Source: Bacteroidales bacterium
Lineage (GTDB): Bacteria > Bacteroidota > Bacteroidia > Bacteroidales > UBA932
Reading direction: 5' to 3'
DNA: 57,670 bases
Assembly (NCBI GenBank): GCA_017616475.1
Contig: JAFZYD010000105.1
Location: forward strand, 1 to 57,670
Shown: one piece after another, positions 32,710 through 40,685 of the stretch
Layout: every line of letters begins with the position of its first letter
Numbering within the stretch: position 1 is the first letter of the stretch
Notes under the pieces: model-generated
Told to the model about the DNA's origin: nothing
Databases searched by the model: none
What the model saw: the letters and a program-made list of their open reading frames with translations, nothing else
Made by a program: the position numbers and the translations under genes

Positions 32710-35007
32710 TTATTCGTAGGTAAGAGTAAGGTTCTGGAACTGGGCGTTGTGGTTTGTGGTAACCAGCAGTTTGTAGGCCTGCCCTACCTCGCCGGGGATA
32801 TCCCATTCGAACTCGGTGCCCTGATGCATAGCTGTGGTATTGATATTCAAGCGGGTGCCGTCTGCCTTGGCCACATCCACAATTACATTGTTGGACGCTG
32901 CGGCTCCGGTGAGGAACGCAATCTTGGTGAGAGCCTTGCCTTCTATTACAGGCAGCTGTATGTAGGCGTTCTGCTTGCCTATCAGCAGATAGTACTTGCC
33001 GCTCGAAACGGCCTGATAGAACAGGTTGTTATTACCATCTGTCTTGCCCTCGGCGTGCATAATAAAGTCGTAGCCCTCGAGCTTGATGGTGGCGTCGGTA
33101 AGGCCGTTGGCCTTGGCCTGCGGCAGCGCAGCAATTTCGGAGGTAAAGTCTATAGCAATGACTGTCGCATCGCCGCTGGAAGCTTTGCCTTGTGTCAGAA
33201 CCACAGTGGTCTCTACATCGGCATCTGCGCAAGCTACTTTGAGATTGGCTACCCTGGCCTGGTCGCTCTCATTTGCGGAGAAGGTCACGGTAACGGTGGC
33301 GTCCGCATCGCCCGAAGCGGGTTCAACGGTGAAGGCATCATTGTCGCTGGTGACTGTCCAGGCGGCGTTGGCAGAAATCTTGAAAGATGCCGTTGTCTCG
33401 TTGGCCTTGACATTGATGGCCGTGGGGTTCACGCTGCAATACTTGGCATCGGGGTCGGCGGGAGCCACCTGGGTGGCAACAACATTGATATACTTGTTGC
33501 TGCCGGTAAGGCCGGTGAAATAGCCGGTCACGGTGACCTCCTTGCCGTCAAAGGCGTTCACGCCAAGTTCGTCGAGCGGCTGTGAAACAGAGCCCATCTT
33601 GGTATTGGGGTCAACACCGTTGATTTCCAGATTGACATAGGTGCCGGAAATCTTCAGAACGCCGGTCATCGTCACATATTCGGTTATGTTCGAAGCATAT
33701 TGAGTAGCAATCGCGTTCAGGTCTTTGGGTTCGGGGTATGTCATCTCGCCCGCCGACAGTTTGGTCACCTTAGCCTTGGTGAACTCGGGAATGCCGCCGT
33801 AGGTAGCCTTGGTTGCCTCCACCTTAACCTTATCGCCGATTGCCACATCGGGCACGGTTTCGTTGTTCTTGCTGTCAAAATAGATATATACAGCTCCGCT
33901 GTTGTCAACCACCACTATGCCGGCCTTGGATTTGGCGGCGACAGTCGCCTCCGGAATCACCACATCCCTGCCGTCTGCAGCGGCTATGGTCTCGGCCACG
34001 GTGCCCGTCAGGGCCTGCTGTGCCTCGCCTTCGGTGAACGACTCAATCTTGGCGTTCATAACCTCGTGCTGGCTCTTCTGTGAATAGAATTCGTAAGTAC
34101 CTACCAGAACCACGGTGCCGTTGTCCTTTATCTTGCTTGCCCACTCATCGTACTGGCCATCTTCAAAGCCGTAAACCAGAATGGTGCTGGTGTCGTCGGT
34201 CAAATTGAACTGCATCCAGTTGCGACCGTTGTTAACGCCGGTCTTGAAGGCAGAAACGGTGCCGGTGAGGCGGTAATAGATTGTGCCGCTGGCCTTTGCA
34301 ATGAACTCCGCCACGGTGATGCTTGTAATTTCCGTCTGCTCCTCGCCCGGGGTGTAAGATTCGATTTCGGCATTAACCACTTCGTGCTGGCTCTTGTTTG
34401 CGTAGTATTCGTACTGGCCTTTGAGGGTTACGGTGCCTCCGTTCTTAATTTTGCCAGCCCACTCCGCCTTGGTGGCTTCGGTAACGGAATAAACATAGAT
34501 GGTGCCGGTTTCGTCGGTCAAATCAAAGCTGCAGTATTCCGAATTGAACTTGCTCACCGTACCGCTCAGGCGGTAGTAAGTGCTCTTGTCGGCATAACGG
34601 ATGAACTCGGCAACGGTAGCCGGCTCAACGCCGTCGTAGTCACCCTTGGGTCCCGTCTGTTTAACGGTGAGCATTGCGGAAGCAATGCCGGTGTAGAATT
34701 CGAGGGCGGCGACGCGGTTGGCGCCGGTGTTCTCCGCCACTGTGAGGGTCACCTCAACAGGGTCTTTGGAAGCGGAGCCGCTGTTCGGCTCAACCACCAT
34801 CCAATCTGCGGACTTTTCGTCCATACGCAGTTTCCAATCGCGGTTGGATTGGATTTTGACCTTGATGGTCGCCTTGTCCTGGGGAATGGAGAGCTCCGTA
34901 TCGCCCACAATTTTAATGAACGGGTCTTCTACTTTTTCTTTGCAACCCGCAAGCGCCGCGAGGGCCAGAATGCCCGCCATAAGCGCTATAAGTCTGTTTT
35001 GTTTCAT
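32710..35007 (-). CDS. Modular BACON / OB-fold lipoprotein, first gene of the nuclease operon
   Basis: A 765-residue lipoprotein (lipobox LAGC, Cys22). The frame is open a further 57 codons upstream, but that part runs into the divergent promoters; MKQNRLIALMAG at 35007 gives a clean signal peptide. Order: BACON-like (about 30-116), OB fold 1 (about 122-220; YYRLSGTVSKF, IYVYSV, KSQHEVVNAEIESYT), OB fold 2 (about 225-325; YYRLTGTVSAF, ILVYGF, KSQHEVMNAKIESFT), a third and fourth OB-like region (about 330-520), another BACON-like domain (about 525-615) and a C-terminal jelly-roll-like domain. OB1 and OB2 are an obvious tandem duplication. OB folds of this YhcR-like type bind nucleic acid, so this may be the surface capture protein of the locus. 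Confidence 0.75.
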   Translation of the reverse strand: MKQNRLIALMAGILALAALAGCKEKVEDPFIKIVGDTELSIPQDKATIKVKIQSNRDWKLRMDEKSADWMVVEPNSGSASKDPVEVTLTVAENTGANRVAALEFYTGIASAMLTVKQTGPKGDYDGVEPATVAEFIRYADKSTYYRLSGTVSKFNSEYCSFDLTDETGTIYVYSVTEATKAEWAGKIKNGGTVTLKGQYEYYANKSQHEVVNAEIESYTPGEEQTEITSITVAEFIAKASGTIYYRLTGTVSAFKTGVNNGRNWMQFNLTDDTSTILVYGFEDGQYDEWASKIKDNGTVVLVGTYEFYSQKSQHEVMNAKIESFTEGEAQQALTGTVAETIAAADGRDVVIPEATVAAKSKAGIVVVDNSGAVYIYFDSKNNETVPDVAIGDKVKVEATKATYGGIPEFTKAKVTKLSAGEMTYPEPKDLNAIATQYASNITEYVTMTGVLKISGTYVNLEINGVDPNTKMGSVSQPLDELGVNAFDGKEVTVTGYFTGLTGSNKYINVVATQVAPADPDAKYCSVNPTAINVKANETTASFKISANAAWTVTSDNDAFTVEPASGDADATVTVTFSANESDQARVANLKVACADADVETTVVLTQGKASSGDATVIAIDFTSEIAALPQAKANGLTDATIKLEGYDFIMHAEGKTDGNNNLFYQAVSSGKYYLLIGKQNAYIQLPVIEGKALTKIAFLTGAAASNNVIVDVAKADGTRLNINTTAMHQGTEFEWDIPGEVGQAYKLLVTTNHNAQFQNLTLTYE

Positions 35008-35046
35008 CTTAAATATTTTAACTATTGATTTGTTTTCGGGTAACCA

Positions 35047-35078
35047 CAAATTTAATAAATATATCCGTCTTATCCCAA
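35047..35078 (-). promoter_or_regulatory. Promoter of the nuclease/TonB operon (minus strand)
   Basis: On the minus strand TTG (35078-35076), 21-nt spacer, TAAATTTG (35054-35047), about 40 nt before the ATG at 35007. Confidence 0.6.
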
Positions 35079-35091
35079 TCAGTTTTTTACT

Positions 35092-35099
35092 TATATTTG
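35092..35099 (+). promoter_or_regulatory. -7 promoter element of the flavoprotein/rubredoxin operon
   Basis: TATATTTG, 5 nt before the ATG at 35105. The very short leader resembles those before 319 and 21036. No clear -33 box. Confidence 0.5.
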
Positions 35100-35104
35100 T
35101 GATT

Positions 35105-36301
35105 ATGTCAAAGAAAATAACCGATAATATTACCTGGGTCGGCAAGACCGACTGGGAACTCAAGATGTTCCACGGCAACGAACTTTCTACCCGCCGCGGT
35201 TCAAGTTACAACGCATACCTGCTGCGCGGCGCCTCCAAAACCGTGCTGCTGGACACCGTCTGGGGCCCTTACGACCGCGAGTTCGTGGCGCGTCTGGCGC
35301 AGGAAATTGACCTCGCAAAAATAGACGCCATAGTGATGCAGCACAACGAGAGCGACCACTCCGGCGCGCTCTCCGAACTGCTGCGGGCCATCCCCGGCAC
35401 CCCGGTTTATTGCACCGCCAAGGGCGAGGCCATCCTGCGCGGCCTGTACCATCAGGATTGGAACTTTGTCAAGGTCAAAACCGGCGACAAACTGGACCTG
35501 GGCGGCGGGCAGAGCCTCACCTTTATCGAAGCCCCGATGCTCCACTGGCCCGACACAATGTTCAGCTACTACGACGGTTGCGGCGGCATCCTGTTCAGTA
35601 ACGACGGCTTCGGGCAGCATTTTGCCAGCGAAAGCCTGTTCAACGACGAGGTGGACGCGGCCCAGATGATGGAGGAGGCGGAGAAATATTTCGCGAACAT
35701 ACTGGCCCCCTTCTGCCCTATGGTGATGCGCAAGGTGAACGAGATTCTGGCGATGAACCTCCCCTTGAAGCTGATATGCCCCAGCCACGGAGTGATTTGG
35801 CGCCGCGACCCGGAAAGCATCGTAAAGAAATATTTGGAGTGGGCTAATGCTTACGCGAAAGACCAAATCACCATTGTGTACGACACAATGTGGAACAGCA
35901 CCCGGCTTATGGCGGAGGCCATAGCGCGCGGCATAGGCGCCGCCGCCCCGGGCACCACGGTCAAGATTTTCAACGCCGCCAAGGAAGACAAGAACGACAT
36001 CCTTACAGAAATATTCCACTCCAAAGCCATTCTGGTGGGCTCCCCCACCATCAACAACGGCTTCTCCTACGCCATTGCCGGGCTGCTGGAAATGGCCAAG
36101 GGTATGAAGCTCAAAAAGAAATCGGCCGCGGCGTTCGGCAGCTACGGCTGGAGCGGCGAAGCGGCCAAACAAATATCGGCACTGCTTGCCGAAGCCGGCT
36201 TTGCAGTGGTGGACGAAGGCATCCGCACCCCCTGGTGTCCGGATTCCGCCGCCCTTGCCGCTTGCGAGGAGTACGGCCGCTCCTTTGTAGAGAAATTATA
36301 A
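35105..36301 (+). CDS. FprA-type flavodiiron protein (A-type flavoprotein)
   Basis: A 398-residue cytoplasmic flavodiiron protein that reduces O2 or NO to protect anaerobic metabolism, taking electrons from rubredoxin. Residues about 1-245 are the metallo-beta-lactamase-like diiron domain with ligands in HNESDHSG, HWPDTM, FSNDGFGQH and CPSHG; residues about 255-398 are the flavodoxin domain with the FMN loop VYDTMWNSTR and GSPTIN. The frame continues upstream, but ATG 35105 follows directly after the -7 element and gives the canonical length. The rubredoxin gene follows after 20 nt, the classic pairing. Confidence 0.92.
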   Translation: MSKKITDNITWVGKTDWELKMFHGNELSTRRGSSYNAYLLRGASKTVLLDTVWGPYDREFVARLAQEIDLAKIDAIVMQHNESDHSGALSELLRAIPGTPVYCTAKGEAILRGLYHQDWNFVKVKTGDKLDLGGGQSLTFIEAPMLHWPDTMFSYYDGCGGILFSNDGFGQHFASESLFNDEVDAAQMMEEAEKYFANILAPFCPMVMRKVNEILAMNLPLKLICPSHGVIWRRDPESIVKKYLEWANAYAKDQITIVYDTMWNSTRLMAEAIARGIGAAAPGTTVKIFNAAKEDKNDILTEIFHSKAILVGSPTINNGFSYAIAGLLEMAKGMKLKKKSAAAFGSYGWSGEAAKQISALLAEAGFAVVDEGIRTPWCPDSAALAACEEYGRSFVEKL

Positions 36302-36321
36302 ACCAATAAATATCAATTAGT

Positions 36322-36483
36322 ATGAAAAAATTCACTTGCAATGTTTGCGGGTATGAATACGACCCCGCAGTTGGCGACCCCGACAACGGCATCGCCCCCG
36401 GCACAGCTTTCGAAGACCTCCCCGCAGATTGGGTTTGCCCCCTCTGCGGCGTCGGTAAAGAAGATTTCAGCCCCGCAGAATAA
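36322..36483 (+). CDS. Rubredoxin
   Basis: A 53-residue rubredoxin with the four iron-binding cysteines in CNVCG (Cys6, Cys9) and CPLCG (near residue 39-42), and the conserved [16 protein letters not shown] and LPADWVCP segments. It supplies electrons to the flavodiiron protein encoded 20 nt upstream. The gene is short but complete, and the next gene starts 6 nt downstream. Confidence 0.95.
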   Translation: MKKFTCNVCGYEYDPAVGDPDNGIAPGTAFEDLPADWVCPLCGVGKEDFSPAE

Positions 36484-36489
36484 GCTGAT

Positions 36490-37527
36490 ATGAAAGGCAT
36501 CGGCATAATCGGCTGCGGAAAAATTTCGCAGGTCCGCCATATTCCGGAGTACCACAACAACCCCAACGCCCGCCTGGTGGGTTATTTTGACCTGGCCAGG
36601 GAGCGCGCACAGCAGATGGCCACAAAGTACGGCGGCAAAGTCTATGACACCATAGAAGAGATGCTGGCCGACCCGGCGATAGACGCGGTGAGCGTGTGTG
36701 TGGCCAACAACAAGCATGCAGAAGTCACAATAGCCGCCCTCAAGGCCGGCAAACACGTGCTATGCGAAAAGCCAATGGCCACTAATATAGAAGATTGCGA
36801 GCGTATGGTGGCCACCGCCGCCGAATGCGGCAAATACCTTATGATTGGGCAGAACCAGCGCTTTGCCAAGGCCCACGCCGAAGCTCGCCGGCTCATCAAG
36901 GATGGCGTCATAGGCCGCGTGATTTCTTTCCGCACCACCTTTGGCCACGCCGGACCCGAGACCTGGAGCATCACCCCCGGCCCCGGCACCTGGTTCTTTG
37001 ACAAGAAGGCCGCCGTAATGGGCGTCCTGGCCGACCTCGGCATCCACAAGACCGACCTCATCCAGTATATTCTGGACGACACCATCACCGCCGTCACCGC
37101 CAAAATATCCACAATCGACAAAAAGTACGCGGACGGCACCCCCATCGGTGTGGACGACAACGCCATCTGCATCTTTGAGATGGCGGGCGGCGCGATAGGC
37201 ACGATGGTGGCCAGCTGGACCTTCTACGGTCAGGAAGACAACTCCACCATAATCTACGGCACAGACGGCATTATCCGTATCTACGATGACCCCGCCTGCT
37301 CGCTCAAAGTAATAGGCAAGGATTCCAAGGTGCAAACCCTCGACATCGACCGCATCCAGACCAACGACAACCAGACCGCATCCGGCGTTATGGACGCCTT
37401 CATAGAGGCTCTGGAAGCAGGTGTGGAGCCCCCGGTGAGCGGGGAGAGCGTGCTCACCGCGATGCGGGCAATTTTCGGCAGCCTGGTTTCCACCGAAACC
37501 GGCCGCAGGGTAGAGGTAAACAGATAA
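36490..37527 (+). CDS. Gfo/Idh/MocA-family NAD(P)-dependent oxidoreductase
   Basis: A 345-residue cytoplasmic dehydrogenase. N-terminal Rossmann fold with GIIGCGKIS (GxGxxG type), the family motif CEKPMA at about residue 96-101, and a C-terminal alpha/beta domain with the catalytic-type motif GVLADLGIHKTDL. Members oxidise or reduce sugars, inositols and related polyols; the substrate cannot be read here. It sits 6 nt after rubredoxin, in the same transcript, although a redox link with the flavodiiron pair is not otherwise supported. Confidence 0.88.
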   Translation: MKGIGIIGCGKISQVRHIPEYHNNPNARLVGYFDLARERAQQMATKYGGKVYDTIEEMLADPAIDAVSVCVANNKHAEVTIAALKAGKHVLCEKPMATNIEDCERMVATAAECGKYLMIGQNQRFAKAHAEARRLIKDGVIGRVISFRTTFGHAGPETWSITPGPGTWFFDKKAAVMGVLADLGIHKTDLIQYILDDTITAVTAKISTIDKKYADGTPIGVDDNAICIFEMAGGAIGTMVASWTFYGQEDNSTIIYGTDGIIRIYDDPACSLKVIGKDSKVQTLDIDRIQTNDNQTASGVMDAFIEALEAGVEPPVSGESVLTAMRAIFGSLVSTETGRRVEVNR

Positions 37528-37540
37528 TTAATCTATTGAT

Positions 37541-38335
37541 ATGAAAAAGCTTATCATAATTTTGGCAGTGGCTGTTGTGACAGCTTCCTGCGGCATTTTG
37601 CAGAACATCGACACGGGCCGCGTGCTTTACGGCGCCGCCAAAGTGGCCCAGGCCGCATCCATCACGGACGAACAGGTGATTGCATCTATGCAGCAGTATG
37701 TTGCAAAACTGGACGCCTCCAACAAGGTGAGCTCCGCCAACAGCACCTACAGCAAGCGCCTTGCAAAACTCACCCAGGGACTTACCGATGCAGACGGCAT
37801 CCCCTTGAATTTCAAGGTGTATGAGACCAACCAGGTGAATGCGTTCGCCTGCGCGGACGGCAGCGTGCGGGTGTTCAGCGGCCTTATGGACCTGCTCACA
37901 GACGACGAAGTGCTTGGCGTGATTGGACACGAAATTGGCCACGTGGCGCTGCGTCACTCCAAGAAGGAGGTTCAGAACGCAATGCTGCGCAGCGCCGCCC
38001 TGGACGGTCTGGCCGCCACCAGCACCACCATCGCCTCGCTAACCGACTCCCAGCTTGGTGCCATTGGCGAAGCCGCCCTCAGCGCCCGCTACTCCAAGAA
38101 ACAGGAGAACCAGGCGGACGACTATGGCTACGATTTCTTGAAGGCCCACGGCCGCAACCCGGTGGCTATGATTAAGAGCTTCCAGAAGATGCAGGCGCTG
38201 CAGAACGCCAGCGGCGTACAGGCGACAAGCGGCTACAGCCAGATGTTCTCTTCCCACCCGGACACCGCCACCCGCATCGAGCGCCTCACCCAGAGGGCCA
38301 TTGCCGACGGCTACATCAAGGTGCAGCAGCAGTAG
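37541..38335 (+). CDS. M48-family metalloprotease lipoprotein
   Basis: A 264-residue lipoprotein (lipobox TASC, Cys17). The zinc site HEIGH begins at His130, with the third ligand Glu expected in the ENQADDYGYDF segment (about residue 187). The domain layout (FACADGSVRVFSGLMDLLTDDE before HEIGH) matches periplasmic M48 peptidases such as the YcaL/LoiP group, which act in envelope protein quality control. There is no TPR domain (unlike BepA). It is the last gene of the flavoprotein unit, 13 nt after the oxidoreductase, and is followed by a terminator. Confidence 0.88.
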   Translation: MKKLIIILAVAVVTASCGILQNIDTGRVLYGAAKVAQAASITDEQVIASMQQYVAKLDASNKVSSANSTYSKRLAKLTQGLTDADGIPLNFKVYETNQVNAFACADGSVRVFSGLMDLLTDDEVLGVIGHEIGHVALRHSKKEVQNAMLRSAALDGLAATSTTIASLTDSQLGAIGEAALSARYSKKQENQADDYGYDFLKAHGRNPVAMIKSFQKMQALQNASGVQATSGYSQMFSSHPDTATRIERLTQRAIADGYIKVQQQ

Positions 38336-38356
38336 AATCTGTTGCTCGTTACTTGC

Positions 38357-38395
38357 AAACAGGGAGTGTCTTATGCGCTCCCTGTTTTGTTTTTT
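38357..38395 (+). terminator. Terminator after the M48 gene
   Basis: AAACAGGGAG (38357-38366) pairs with CTCCCTGTTT (38378-38387) around an 11-nt loop, followed by TTTTGTTTTTT. Confidence 0.85.
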
Positions 38396-38417
38396 AAGTA
38401 TTTTATACCTATATTTA
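38386..38417 (+). promoter_or_regulatory. Promoter of the predicted beta-1,2-glucan utilization locus
   Basis: TTTG (38386-38389), 20-nt spacer, TATATTTA (38410-38417), 24 nt before the GH3 start. The -33 box lies inside the T tract of the preceding terminator. Confidence 0.6.
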
Positions 38418-38440
38418 TAAAATTTTACGCGCGCAGCCCT

Positions 38441-40681
38441 ATGAAGAAACATTTTTTAATTGCCATTTGCGCACTGTTACTGGTCTCCTGCGGCGGCCGT
38501 AACGAGAGCGCTCCCGCCAACCCCAAGGTGGCCGCAAACGCCCTCAAACACTACCCCATAGTGGATTCGCTGCTGCGGGTGATGACCTTGGACGAGAAAA
38601 TCGGCCAGCTGGTGCTCTACACCTCCGACTGGGACGTCACCGGACCCAGCATCCGCTCTGGCTATGTCGATGACATCCGCTCCGGAAAGTGCGGCAACAT
38701 CTTCAATGCTTACACCGCCGCTTACACCCGCCAGCTGCAGGAGATTGCGGTGAACGAGACCCGCCTGGGAATACCCCTGCTCTTCGGCTACGACGTGATA
38801 CACGGCTTCCGCACCATCTTCCCCATCAACCTGGGCATCAGCGCCAGCTGGGACATGCCGCTCATCCAAGAGAGCGCCCGCATCGCAGCGCGCGAAGCTG
38901 CCGCAGCCGGACTTCACTGGACCTACTCCCCTATGTGCGACATTTGCGTGGAGCCCCGCTGGGGCCGCATCAGCGAGGGTGCCGGAGAGGATGCCTTCTT
39001 GGGCAGCGAAGTTGCCCGCGCAATGGTATATGGCTACCAGGGCGGCGACCTTGAAGACCCGCTCACCATTGCCGCCTGCGTGAAGCACTTTGCGGCCTAC
39101 GGCGCCCCGCACGCCGGCCGCGACTACAACACGGTGGATATGAGCGAGCGCTGGTTGCGCGAGTTCTATCTGCCCCCCTACAAGGCAGCCGTAGATGCCG
39201 GAGCGCAGACCGCAATGGCATCTTTCAACGAATATGACGGCACTCCCGCCACCGCCAACCGCCACCTGCTCACGGAGATTCTGCGCGACGAATGGGGCTT
39301 CGACGGCTTTGTGGTGAGCGACTACACCGGCGTTATGGAGATGATTAACCACGGCACCAGCCGCGACCTGGAAGACGCCAGCATACAGGCCCTTAACGCC
39401 GGCAACGATATGGATATGCAGAGCGGCGGCTACAGTGAATTCCTGGCAAAGGCCATGAAAGAGGGCAAGGTAAGCAAGAAGACTCTGGACGAGGCGGTGC
39501 GCCGCGTGCTCACCGTAAAGGCCCGCCTGGGCCTGTTCGAGGACCCTTACCGCTATTGCAGCCCGGAGCGCGAGGCGGCAGAGACCAAGACCGAAGCCAA
39601 TCTGCTGGCGGCCCGCACCCTTGCAGAAGAGAGCTGCGTGCTGCTCAAGAACACTCATAATTTGCTCCCTCTGGACAAGAACAGTACGGTGGCCGTTATA
39701 GGTCCCCTGGCCGACAGTGCGGACGACCTGCTGGCCAGCTGGCGCGGCGCAGGCCAGGTGGAGGGTATAAAGAGCCTCCTGGAGGGAATCCGGGAGATGG
39801 CCGGCGGCGTGGTTTACGCCAAGGGCTGCGACATTGAAAACCCCGGCCAGGCAGGTTTCAACCAGGCCGAATATGCCGCCCGCAGCGCCAGCACCGTGAT
39901 TATGGTGCTGGGCGAATCCTGCGACTGGACCGGCGAGGCCGCCTGCCGCACCTCCATCCAGCTTCCCGAAGTTCAGAAAGAACTGCTCCGCCGCATAGCC
40001 GCCACCGGCCAGCCTATTGTGTTGGTGCTGCTCAACGGACGCCCGCTGGACCTTAGCGAAGAGAGCGAACTGGCCGACGCTATATTGGAAGCCTGGTATC
40101 CCGGCACTATGGGCGGCGAGGCCGTGGCCCGTCTGCTCTTTGGCGAGGCCAGCCCCAGCGGCCGCCTCTCCGTCACCTTCCCCTACAACCTGGGGCAGGT
40201 GCCCATCTACCATTACGCCAAGAACACCGGCCGCCCCTATGTGCACAAGGGGGTCAAATACGAGAGCCGCTACCTCGACTGCGAGAATGAGCCTCTCTAC
40301 CCCTTCGGCTACGGCCTTACCTACACAACCTTCAGTTACAGCAAGCCTGAGCTGAGCGCGGCTGAATTCGGCCCCATGGGGAGCATCACCGCCAAGGCCA
40401 CAATCACCAACACCGGCGCCAAAGAGGGCACCGAGGTGGTGCAGCTCTACATCCGCGATATGGTGGGCAGCGTGACCCGCCCCGTCAAGCAGCTCAAGGG
40501 CTTCGAGCGCGTCACTCTCGCCCCGGGCGAAAGCCGCACCGTAGAGTTCGAAATAACTCCGGAACTTATATCGTTCTGGCGCAAGGATATGACCTTCGGG
40601 CCCGAAGCGGGCGAATTCCGGGCGTTCATAGGCCCCGCATCCGACTGCACAGAATTCGCAACTTTCACCTACAACGAATAG
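38441..40681 (+). CDS. GH3 beta-glucosidase lipoprotein, probable beta-1,2-glucooligosaccharidase
   Basis: A 746-residue lipoprotein (lipobox LLVSC, Cys17); the frame is open from 38342 but the ATG at 38441 starts the signal peptide and the promoter lies before it. Three-domain GH3 layout: (alpha/beta)8 barrel (about 30-365), alpha/beta sandwich (about 390-600) and C-terminal fibronectin-III-like domain (about 650-746). The nucleophile is Asp294 in VVSDYTGV; KHFAAYG and the segment SGRLSVTFPYNLGQVP are also typical. GH3 enzymes release glucose from the non-reducing end. In B. thetaiotaomicron a related GH3 acts on beta-1,2-glucooligosaccharides, and the GH144-type genes here make the same specificity likely. 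Confidence 0.85.
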   Translation: MKKHFLIAICALLLVSCGGRNESAPANPKVAANALKHYPIVDSLLRVMTLDEKIGQLVLYTSDWDVTGPSIRSGYVDDIRSGKCGNIFNAYTAAYTRQLQEIAVNETRLGIPLLFGYDVIHGFRTIFPINLGISASWDMPLIQESARIAAREAAAAGLHWTYSPMCDICVEPRWGRISEGAGEDAFLGSEVARAMVYGYQGGDLEDPLTIAACVKHFAAYGAPHAGRDYNTVDMSERWLREFYLPPYKAAVDAGAQTAMASFNEYDGTPATANRHLLTEILRDEWGFDGFVVSDYTGVMEMINHGTSRDLEDASIQALNAGNDMDMQSGGYSEFLAKAMKEGKVSKKTLDEAVRRVLTVKARLGLFEDPYRYCSPEREAAETKTEANLLAARTLAEESCVLLKNTHNLLPLDKNSTVAVIGPLADSADDLLASWRGAGQVEGIKSLLEGIREMAGGVVYAKGCDIENPGQAGFNQAEYAARSASTVIMVLGESCDWTGEAACRTSIQLPEVQKELLRRIAATGQPIVLVLLNGRPLDLSEESELADAILEAWYPGTMGGEAVARLLFGEASPSGRLSVTFPYNLGQVPIYHYAKNTGRPYVHKGVKYESRYLDCENEPLYPFGYGLTYTTFSYSKPELSAAEFGPMGSITAKATITNTGAKEGTEVVQLYIRDMVGSVTRPVKQLKGFERVTLAPGESRTVEFEITPELISFWRKDMTFGPEAGEFRAFIGPASDCTEFATFTYNE

Positions 40682-40685
40682 CTAT

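Noticed and set aside
35105..36483. Two-domain flavorubredoxin fusion
   Set aside because: A stop codon and 20 nt separate the flavodiiron protein from rubredoxin, which has its own ATG; they are separate genes.
38477..40246. Open frame of 589 codons on the minus strand
   Set aside because: Antisense to GH3, whose catalytic motifs are intact; translation is His/Ala/Gly-rich without domains.
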